A stretch of DNA of 64,000 nucleotides from G965200765 sp965200765 (lineage in GTDB: Bacteria > Pseudomonadota > Gammaproteobacteria > Arenicellales > JAJDZL01), in assembly GCA_965200765.1 (NCBI GenBank), contig OZ241380.1, positions 1,488,001-1,552,000 on the forward strand. The letters are read 5' to 3'. The first letter of the stretch is position 1. Every line of letters begins with the position of its first letter. The notes under the pieces are model-generated. The model made no database searches. It had not been told where the DNA came from and saw only the letters and a list, made by a program, of their open reading frames with translations. This document shows, one piece after another, positions 17,985 through 25,114 of this stretch. The translations under genes were made by a program, and so were the position numbers.

Positions 17985-19379
17985 CTAGTTCATGACCATG
18001 AAAATTGAACTGTTGCCACGATTGAGTCGCATCAGCAAAATGCCTTTTTGCAATTCGAGGGCCGCTTTCAAGTCTTCAATATTGGCAACCCGTTGCTGAT
18101 TGACTTCAAGGATAATATCGTCTTCACGCAGTCCCCATCGCCATGCCGGGCTCCCTTCTTCTACTTTTGACACCACTACACCGTATGATTGCGGATCTTC
18201 GCTTGAAGCATTCTGAAGTTCAGCTCCTTCCAGTCTTGAATCCAGTGCACCGCCACCGGTGATTTCAATGCCATGAATTGTGATTTCCGTCTTGGCAGTA
18301 TGGATTTCGCCATCTCGAATGAAAGTAACTGTAGTCGGATCGCCAACTCTGATCAAAGCGATCATATTCTTCAATTGATCGCCGTCAACCACCTCTATAC
18401 CGTTGACATGCGTGAGAACATCTCCGGCTTGCATGCCGGCACCTTCAGCACCGGAATTTTCGATTACCTGATTGACCAGTACTCCCTTGGTACTGTCCAG
18501 ATTGAATGCATCTGCCAATTCGTCGGTCAATTCCTGAAAACTGATGCCCAGCAAGCCGCGCTTGACCTGCCCGTGCTCCATCAACTGGTCAATCACTTTG
18601 GAAACTGCGTTTATTGGTATCGCGAAGCCGATTCCTACACTTCCCGAACGTCCCGGTGAAATGATTGCAGTGTTGATTCCAACTACCTCACCCCTGAGGT
18701 TGACAAGGGCACCGCCAGAGTTTCCAATATTGATAGCTGCATCGGTTTGAATAAAGTTTTCATAGCGCGAAATGCCAAGTCCGCGACGCGCCAGCCCGCT
18801 AACGATTCCGGATGTGACGGTGGCCTGAAGTCCATACGGACTTCCGAGTGCCAGTACAAAATCGCCGACTTGCAAGTCATCTGAATCACCCAGTACTGCA
18901 GGTGCCAGGTACTCCTGAGGTTCCTTGAATTTCAGCAAGGCAATATCCATGTCTTTATCCCGACCTACGACTTCCGCTTCTGCACTCCGACCATCTGAAA
19001 AAGTAATCTCAATTTCCAGATCCTTGCTGATCATCAAATGCTCGTTTGTAACGATATATCCTTGCTCCGCATCAATAATTACGCCGGAACCAAGCACTTG
19101 GCGATTACGACCGCGGTTGGGTGACCCAAAGTCGCGTCGGAACTGGAAGAAGTCCCGAAAGAAATCATCCTGAAAGAAATTTTCAAAATTGGATGACTGC
19201 TGGCTAACATCCTTGGCTGAAATATTGACAATTCCCATCTCGACTTTCTGGACCACATCCGCAAGCGTCGGCAACTTCTGGCCGTCAATGCTTACAGGAA
19301 TCGCACCGGCACTGGCCACTGAAACCGAAAAACACAAAAGGAATGCCAACAACTGAATCGATCTGACGATTTTTCGCAT
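17985..19379 (-). CDS. DegP/MucD-type periplasmic serine protease
   Basis: This is a Do-family protease-chaperone acting on misfolded periplasmic proteins. I start at ATG 19379, giving 464 aa with a signal peptide (charged MRKIVRS, hydrophobic core, AGA cleavage region); the frame is open 24 codons further up without a signal. The catalytic triad is visible as His in TNEHLM, Asp in DKDMDIALL and Ser in NIGNSGGALVN. Two PDZ domains follow, the second ending near EVNQQRVANIEDLKAAL. Length and layout match MucD/DegQ. The start lies about 90 nt from the inverted repeat of the neighbouring cassette, so its promoter region may have been altered. Confidence 0.93.
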   Translation of the reverse strand: MRKIVRSIQLLAFLLCFSVSVASAGAIPVSIDGQKLPTLADVVQKVEMGIVNISAKDVSQQSSNFENFFQDDFFRDFFQFRRDFGSPNRGRNRQVLGSGVIIDAEQGYIVTNEHLMISKDLEIEITFSDGRSAEAEVVGRDKDMDIALLKFKEPQEYLAPAVLGDSDDLQVGDFVLALGSPYGLQATVTSGIVSGLARRGLGISRYENFIQTDAAINIGNSGGALVNLRGEVVGINTAIISPGRSGSVGIGFAIPINAVSKVIDQLMEHGQVKRGLLGISFQELTDELADAFNLDSTKGVLVNQVIENSGAEGAGMQAGDVLTHVNGIEVVDGDQLKNMIALIRVGDPTTVTFIRDGEIHTAKTEITIHGIEITGGGALDSRLEGAELQNASSEDPQSYGVVVSKVEEGSPAWRWGLREDDIILEVNQQRVANIEDLKAALELQKGILLMRLNRGNSSIFMVMN

Positions 19380-19465
19380 AATAGTTCGCAACTCCTGACA
19401 ATAATTTACATTCAGTTGTCTATTAATGTTAGCAATATATAGACTCATCAACAGAAATTTTGGAA

Positions 19466-19486
19466 ACTATACGGATAAATTGACAA
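19466..19486 (+). repeat. left imperfect terminal inverted repeat
   Basis: This 21-bp segment pairs with 21482-21502 at 18 of 21 positions; mismatches are at the 2nd, 7th and 14th positions. It lies 20 bp outside the stop of the small ORF. Confidence 0.6.
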
Positions 19487-19506
19487 GAGCACCCAGAAGC
19501 AAGAGC

Positions 19507-19662
19507 TCATCGCAACTGTTTTCTGGTTTTCGCTACGCGCGCTTCGGCAATTCTTTTTCTGTTCACTCGCCCGAATGCCCGAACCAGTTCGGCTGGATCA
19601 TCTGGCATTTCCCGTTGCGGAAATTCGTCAAGCTTGGAATTTTTCTTGTCCTTGCTGCTCAT
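19507..19662 (-). CDS. small basic hypothetical protein (51 aa)
   Basis: The frame starts with ATG at 19662, 14 nt after the methyltransferase stop. The product begins MSSKDKKNSKLDEFP and is highly charged, ending with a basic helix-like stretch rich in Arg and Lys. I do not recognise it and there is no good ribosome binding site. It is kept because it is the only frame between the methyltransferase and the inverted repeat and is co-oriented with the other two cassette genes. Confidence 0.35.
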   Translation of the reverse strand: MSSKDKKNSKLDEFPQREMPDDPAELVRAFGRVNRKRIAEARVAKTRKQLR

Positions 19663-19676
19663 CGTATTCGCGAATG

Positions 19677-20927
19677 CTATTCGACTGGCTTGTATCCCTC
19701 TATTTCCCCGATTGTAGTCTTCAGGTCTACTTTTACCCATTCGTGCCTTGCGTTGAATTTCTGGTGAATGTGGGCTTCGATTTCCCTGAAGTGCGGTGTC
19801 TCGAATTTGTACTCCATCTTGTACTGCCTTTCGGGATCTGATGTCTGGTATGAGGACAGGCGCCGCTGAAAGTTGTTTGTAATTCCTACTTTGTACTCGC
19901 CTGGGTAGTTCGGATGCGAAACTGCGTACACGAATTTGACTTCTCTGTAATCCTCTGCCCGGTCCGTTCTTTTCGGCGGATCGGTTCTCATGCTGACAAT
20001 GTTCCGATATTTGAACATGTCGTTAGGATCGCAAACTTCCTTTTTCAATCGGTCATTGACCTGGTTGTAGGCCTCGACAGATATGTCAATTCCGATCCAG
20101 CTTCTGCTTAGCCGCTCTGCGGCAATGCACGTGGTGGCGCATCCGCAGAAAGGGTCAAGCACCATGTCGCCTTCATTGGACGATGCCTTGACAATTCTTT
20201 CAAGCAATTTCAATGGTTTTTGAGTTGGATAGCCAGTACGTTCCGTTGATTGGCTGATTAGTGCCTTGGTTTCAGGATCATCATCCCAAACATCTCGAAC
20301 AAACACTTCAACGTAATGTCTCCCCTGTTCGTCAATCTTGGTATGGCGAAATGGCTTGTTGTAGATTAATTTTTGTTTTTGTGGATGAAAAGTCGCCTGT
20401 TTTCCTTTTGAATAATAGAGAAGAACTTCGTGTTTTCTTGGCCAATTTCTCATTGACACTCCTTGTGTGCGGTACCCCCAAATTACCTCGTTCCTGAAAT
20501 TATCCTCTCCGAAAACGCAGTCCATTGTTGTCTTCAGGTAGTGGCTCATCGTCGGGTCGCAGTGAAGATAGATGCTTCCAGTCTTTTTCAAGACTCTATG
20601 GCATTCAACGAGACGAATAGCCATGTATGCCAAATAGGGGAAATTGTAAGGCTTTCCTACGCTTTTTACGCCGTTCAGGTAGTTGTAAAGTTCAAGATGG
20701 TCTTCCTTGACTGTGAGCAACCATTCGTCTTTTACATCCTCCTCCCTGAAAATATCCTTGAAACTTGCTCCTTCGGCGCTCGTGCCGATAGGCGCCGTGA
20801 ATTTCTTGTTCTTGTTGAACGGCGGGTCAAGGTAGATCAAGTCGACGCACTCTGAATTGATACCTTGCATGACATCCAGATTGTCATCGCAGAATATAGT
20901 CCTGTTTTCTACATTGCATTCCGCCAT
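19677..20927 (-). CDS. DNA methyltransferase fused to a C-terminal GIY-YIG domain
   Basis: The first two thirds form a beta-class amino-methyltransferase. Motif IV is DLIYLDPPF at residues 29-37, and the SAM-binding motif I is DPFCGCATTCIAAERL in the C-terminal part of that domain, the order typical of the beta class. DPPF favours N6-adenine. The last about 85 residues resemble the T5orf172 type of GIY-YIG nuclease: VYAVSHPNYPGEYKVGITNN followed by FQRRLSSYQT. The total is 416 aa. ATG 20927 has GGGGG upstream, just after the stop of the IS1595-like gene. No separate restriction enzyme is seen, so the fused domain may be the cutting activity (inference). Confidence 0.88.
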   Translation of the reverse strand: MAECNVENRTIFCDDNLDVMQGINSECVDLIYLDPPFNKNKKFTAPIGTSAEGASFKDIFREEDVKDEWLLTVKEDHLELYNYLNGVKSVGKPYNFPYLAYMAIRLVECHRVLKKTGSIYLHCDPTMSHYLKTTMDCVFGEDNFRNEVIWGYRTQGVSMRNWPRKHEVLLYYSKGKQATFHPQKQKLIYNKPFRHTKIDEQGRHYVEVFVRDVWDDDPETKALISQSTERTGYPTQKPLKLLERIVKASSNEGDMVLDPFCGCATTCIAAERLSRSWIGIDISVEAYNQVNDRLKKEVCDPNDMFKYRNIVSMRTDPPKRTDRAEDYREVKFVYAVSHPNYPGEYKVGITNNFQRRLSSYQTSDPERQYKMEYKFETPHFREIEAHIHQKFNARHEWVKVDLKTTIGEIEGYKPVE

Positions 20928-20937
20928 ATTGAACCCC

Positions 20938-21423
20938 CTACGATATCAGTTCGTCGTACTTCCGCCGCTTGCCGTCCATGCCCTTGACAACGCTTGCCAA
21001 TCTGTCCAGCAAATCCTGGTTCCAGGCCCCGCGGATGCGATGGATCAAGTGCCAGGCGCAAGACTGCGTAATTCCAAGCTCTCTGTGCATCTTCGTGCTG
21101 GATACACCCTTCAGACTGGTAGTCATCATATACACCGCTACCGCCCATTTGCGAAGAGGAATCTTGCTCGACTGCATAGGCGTGCCAGTCTTGACGCTGA
21201 AGTAGCTGCGGCACTCCCCGCACCAGTACGGCATCGGCTTCTCATTCGGAACCTCCTTCGTTCTGGTACCACCACAATGGCCGCAGTACCGCCCTTCGCT
21301 CCATAGTACCGACTCGAACCAGTTACGCGCAGACAACTCGCTCGGAAACTTCTCGAACAACTCGAAAACAGTCAGTCCGACCCTTTCGGACCGGCTTGGA
21401 AGAGCGCGCTTTCTACTAGACAT
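20938..21423 (-). CDS. IS1595-type zinc-ribbon/HTH protein without DDE domain
   Basis: The 161-aa product matches the N-terminal half of IS1595-family transposases: a zinc ribbon with CGHC and CGEC, then SVKTGTPMQSSKIPLRKWAVA and an HTH region ELGITQSCAWHLIHRIR. It stops where the DDE catalytic domain of the full transposase would begin (usual length about 300 aa). The stop is clean and immediately followed by the ribosome binding site of the methyltransferase, so this is not an obvious random truncation. ATG 21423 is preferred over TTG 21435. It could be a DNA-binding partner or regulator of the cassette, or an IS remnant. Confidence 0.75.
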   Translation of the reverse strand: MSSRKRALPSRSERVGLTVFELFEKFPSELSARNWFESVLWSEGRYCGHCGGTRTKEVPNEKPMPYWCGECRSYFSVKTGTPMQSSKIPLRKWAVAVYMMTTSLKGVSSTKMHRELGITQSCAWHLIHRIRGAWNQDLLDRLASVVKGMDGKRRKYDELIS

Positions 21424-21481
21424 TTTACTAGACAATTCTCCTAATAAAACTATGTTGCAATTGTACAGGATTTATACTGAT

Positions 21482-21502
21482 TTGTCAAATTATCCATATA
21501 AT
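21482..21502 (-). repeat. right imperfect terminal inverted repeat
   Basis: This is the partner of 19466-19486 in inverted orientation, 59 bp upstream of the IS1595-like start codon. Pairing outside the 21 bp is weak (an additional TTTT and a few bases). Confidence 0.6.
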
Positions 21503-21631
21503 CCCAAAAATATTCTACTGTCCCTGAATCTGCTATTGGTTTTAGCAAACGATTGAATTCAGTTGCTTTCAGACAACTGCAACGGGGAGACCGATTCAAC
21601 GAGAATGGTTCCTGCCCTGTCGAAACTCGCC

Positions 21632-24600
21632 CTACTCCTGCATAGGTTGGTTGTAGCGAAGACGCTTGATGTCGTCAACAAAATCCGGGTCAGCGTTCGG
21701 TTCAATCTGCGACTGCGGTTCGTAACGCCATTCGCGCCAGCCTTTGTGCAACGGGAAGTAAAGCCCAAGCATGATTGGTCGATTCTCAATGCTTGAAATA
21801 TGCTTGGCATAGTTTTCAAGCTGGTTCTGGTAACGAACCTTTTCATTGTCAAGAAAGGCCTCGACAGCACCGTCGGTCCAACCGGTCTTGTAATCGACAA
21901 TCCATCTCACTCCATTGTTGTCCACAAAGGTTCGGTCCAGAATTACGTTGCGAATTTGTTCGTCGAAATACCCGGTCAGCCGCCATTCAGCTTCGGACTC
22001 CTGATGCTCTTCTCCGAGTAGCCAGCGACCGCGGTTATCTTCGATTGCGTTTTCCAACGCCCGGCGAGTTCGGTCAATGGCATCCGGCATTTCCTTGTTG
22101 GTTACTCCCAATGCAGCCAATTTCACTCTCCAGTCATTCTGCTCGTTTTTCAACCGGTCAACACTCCAGTTGTCAATGCCAGTTTTGAAGATGCGTTGCA
22201 ACCACTCGTGTACGACTGTACCCACGCCGCGGGCCAAATTTCCGGCCCAGTCAAAATCAATCTTGGTTTCGTCAGGTGATTCAACACCCAGATTATCCAG
22301 CTGAACAGCCTCCGGTGCTTCAGGCAGGCGCCACTTTTTCGGCAACCTGGCAAGGCTTGGCAGGGAGTGTTCTGCAGTATCGTCGGATTCGATTTCAGGT
22401 TCTATGGCTTCCATAATCGGACCTCCGCGCACGCCCGGCCACAATTGGCCCAGCATGGTACCCTGACTGCTTTGGGGATCTTTCTTCACGGTACCATAGA
22501 GATAGAGTTCATTCTTGGCACGTGTACATGCAACATAGATCAATCGAGTGAGTTCCAAAGTGTCTTTCCTTTTATTCCATTCCTTCAGAAAATCAAAAGT
22601 CTTCAATGGAACCCCGCCTTTGGCCGAAATTGGAGAAAACAGCAATGAAGGAGTCGAGCCATCCCATTCGGTCTCCCCCCAAACCATCAGCGGATCGGTT
22701 GACCGTCTGGGTTGTGCGTCCAGATACGGAATGAAAACAGCATCAAATTCCAAACCTTTGGAACCATGAATTGTCATGACTTTGACCTGTGCTTTGTTCT
22801 CATTGACATCAGGCACTGAATAAAGTCCATCAATGTAACCTTCAAACTGCATCAGGTTCTTCACATCGTATCCGACTGTGTAATCTGCAATCAGGTCCAA
22901 TACAATTTGCACGTTTTCCAAATCGTGCTCTGGTGTACAAGCCGGACCGCCTAGCAAAATCCAGGTGTCTTCCACCCAATCGCGCAAACTTCCACGACCG
23001 AACGCCTTGAATGCACGGTGCAAGGTTTGACGAGTTCGTGCAAGTCTTTCCTGACCTGACTTGCTGAGGCTATTGAAGATTTCTTCATCGTTGACTGCAT
23101 CCCAAATCAATGCGTTCGAGTCGCCGGATGCCACTTTGAGCAAATCGTTCAGTTCGAGTCCGCACCACGGTGCTCGCAGTATCGCCAGCCACGAAGTTCG
23201 GTCCGCCAAGTACAACAGTGCACGAGTGAGTGCAAGGATATCCTTGACTACCGGACGATTGTTCATCGGCACAACCTCATGTGCGTAATACGAGATTCCT
23301 GCTTCTTTCAACAATGGTAGAATTCGAAAAAAGTGAGGTCTGCTTCGAACCAGAATCACTGCCTCGGGTTCTTTGGCGCGTTGCAGATAATTCTTCAAAT
23401 CCTCAACCAGTTGCTTGGCTTGCATATGTCTTTCGCTTTGATTTTTTTGCGCAGTAAGCGGTTTCGGTTCATCTTCTTCGGGTTGATAAGTGTGCCGAAG
23501 TCTGACATGCACATTCTGAATTTGATCCGCTGCCCGCTCTGATATGCATGACGAGTACAACACCTGACCCAAAGAAGATTCCTCCTTCTGTGGAAACACC
23601 TCACAAAAAGTCGAGTTGTACCAATTGACCAGATTGTCGTTTGAACGAAAATTTTGGTTCAGGGTTAGCGAATTTGGTTTTACTGACTGAAGTCCTTTTT
23701 TTCTGACATCCAGATAGATGCCAACTTCTGCTTCGCGGAATCTGTAGATGGACTGCATGGGGTCACCGACAAGAAACAGAGTTCTGCCGTCGTCTGGTTC
23801 CCATCCAACAGTTAAACTTTCCAGCAATTGTCTTTGCGACAGTGATGTGTCCTGGAACTCATCAACCAGAATGTGCTTGAATCGGTAGTCCAGTACCAGC
23901 GACAAATCGGTTGGCTTTTCAGAGGTGCCCAGTGCATAAGCCGCTTGTTGCGCCAGTTCAATGAAGTCCACTCGGCCCTGACTCCGAAATTCTGCCAACA
24001 GTTTTGCCACTGCGTACGGCAACACTTTGACAATGGAACCCATCACCTCCCAATCTTCGTCACTGATCTCATCGGTAGGTAATTTTCTTACTCCATCAAG
24101 CAGAACATCCAAGTCATCCAATTCGCCAAGAGTAAGCAAAATATCAATGAATTGATCTTTCAAATCGCGCTGGGCTGGCGGAAAACCGATGTTTTTATTG
24201 AGCTGTTTTCTCCATCCACCTTTGTCGGTAAGCATAAGAGTAGCGAGTCCTTCCCAAACTGGCATTGAATCAATTTCGGTGCCAGGAAACTCAGTCAGAT
24301 CAAGACAATTCAGAATACCCTGTGAACTGTTTCCTACTGAATCCTGCGAGGCAAGATTTGTTGCCGCTTTCGCAGCAATTTCAACAATTTGGCCGCGCAG
24401 GTGTTTAGGAATTGCTTTGCGCAACTCTTTCAAATGTCTTTTTCTGACCGCACTCCAGGTTTCATTGATAATTCTTCGATAGTCACCGCTGTCAAATCTT
24501 TCATCAATGACAAATCTCAACCATTGGTCGCGTTTCGAAAGCATTTCAACCAAGAGTTCTTGCAGTGGACCCGACCGGTTGTCCAGTCGTCTTAGCAGAA

Positions 24601-25114
24601 TCTGCAAGGCATTGCGTACTTCTGCATCATTGACAGAATCCATATCAACCACATTTTTCGCCGCGGAATTGAACAAATCATTCAAATTGTCTGCCACGCC
24701 CGGCACGCTTCCGAATCGGGAGGACCAAGGCATTTGCCGCACCAGCTTCATCACCAGTGCATCAATCGTCATAATTTGAAGGCGACTCGGGTTCTCGTGA
24801 AGTTTCCATTGCAACTCCTCTGAACGCTGGCGTACCCGTAAAACTGCAGCATTCGCATCTTCATCAAACAAATCTTCAGTCGAATGCGGGTCAAGCAACC
24901 TGAGGATACGGTCCCGCATATTTCGGGTGGCTTTTCGTGTAAATGTCACTGCCAGTATCTCTTCCGGATTTTCGACCGTTTCCAGCAGACAAATAAATCG
25001 ACTGAGCAGTAACGAGGTCTTCCCGGACCCCGCCGGTGCCTGCACAATGTAGGATTGGGTTGTATCCAGCGCTTGCTTTCGAGCCGCGCGATCCAGTTCT
25101 TTTTTGTTAGTCAT
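21632..25114 (-). CDS. addA: AddA-type helicase-nuclease (double-strand break repair)
   Basis: This is a large UvrD-type DNA helicase with a C-terminal PD-(D/E)XK nuclease. It processes double-strand ends for RecA together with the AddB-type partner. ATG 25114 has GGGAG 8 nt upstream and overlaps the addB stop (ATGACTAA), giving 1160 aa. Walker A is APAGSGKTSLLL, Walker B is ILVDEFQDTSLSQ, and later helicase motifs include MTIHGSKGLEFDAVFIP and LIYVACTRA. The nuclease core near the C terminus reads WIVDYKTG. No RecBCD genes are in the window. Confidence 0.92.
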   Translation of the reverse strand: MTNKKELDRAARKQALDTTQSYIVQAPAGSGKTSLLLSRFICLLETVENPEEILAVTFTRKATRNMRDRILRLLDPHSTEDLFDEDANAAVLRVRQRSEELQWKLHENPSRLQIMTIDALVMKLVRQMPWSSRFGSVPGVADNLNDLFNSAAKNVVDMDSVNDAEVRNALQILLRRLDNRSGPLQELLVEMLSKRDQWLRFVIDERFDSGDYRRIINETWSAVRKRHLKELRKAIPKHLRGQIVEIAAKAATNLASQDSVGNSSQGILNCLDLTEFPGTEIDSMPVWEGLATLMLTDKGGWRKQLNKNIGFPPAQRDLKDQFIDILLTLGELDDLDVLLDGVRKLPTDEISDEDWEVMGSIVKVLPYAVAKLLAEFRSQGRVDFIELAQQAAYALGTSEKPTDLSLVLDYRFKHILVDEFQDTSLSQRQLLESLTVGWEPDDGRTLFLVGDPMQSIYRFREAEVGIYLDVRKKGLQSVKPNSLTLNQNFRSNDNLVNWYNSTFCEVFPQKEESSLGQVLYSSCISERAADQIQNVHVRLRHTYQPEEDEPKPLTAQKNQSERHMQAKQLVEDLKNYLQRAKEPEAVILVRSRPHFFRILPLLKEAGISYYAHEVVPMNNRPVVKDILALTRALLYLADRTSWLAILRAPWCGLELNDLLKVASGDSNALIWDAVNDEEIFNSLSKSGQERLARTRQTLHRAFKAFGRGSLRDWVEDTWILLGGPACTPEHDLENVQIVLDLIADYTVGYDVKNLMQFEGYIDGLYSVPDVNENKAQVKVMTIHGSKGLEFDAVFIPYLDAQPRRSTDPLMVWGETEWDGSTPSLLFSPISAKGGVPLKTFDFLKEWNKRKDTLELTRLIYVACTRAKNELYLYGTVKKDPQSSQGTMLGQLWPGVRGGPIMEAIEPEIESDDTAEHSLPSLARLPKKWRLPEAPEAVQLDNLGVESPDETKIDFDWAGNLARGVGTVVHEWLQRIFKTGIDNWSVDRLKNEQNDWRVKLAALGVTNKEMPDAIDRTRRALENAIEDNRGRWLLGEEHQESEAEWRLTGYFDEQIRNVILDRTFVDNNGVRWIVDYKTGWTDGAVEAFLDNEKVRYQNQLENYAKHISSIENRPIMLGLYFPLHKGWREWRYEPQSQIEPNADPDFVDDIKRLRYNQPMQE

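Larger units (their letters stand above)
19466..21502. mobile_element. inverted-repeat cassette carrying a methyltransferase and an IS1595-like protein
   Basis: Positions 19466-19486 and the complement of 21482-21502 match at 18 of 21 positions (core GGATAA then TTGACAA), placed just outside a tight three-gene minus-strand unit. The unit holds a DDE-less IS1595-like protein, a methyltransferase fused to GIY-YIG, and a small ORF. The element is about 2.04 kb and lies between degP and addA. I could not find an 8-bp target duplication, so the exact ends and present mobility are uncertain. Confidence 0.6.

Noticed and set aside
19454..21513. 8-bp target site duplication around the methyltransferase cassette
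   Set aside because: Bases outside the repeats match only about 5 of 8, which is chance level in AT-rich DNA.
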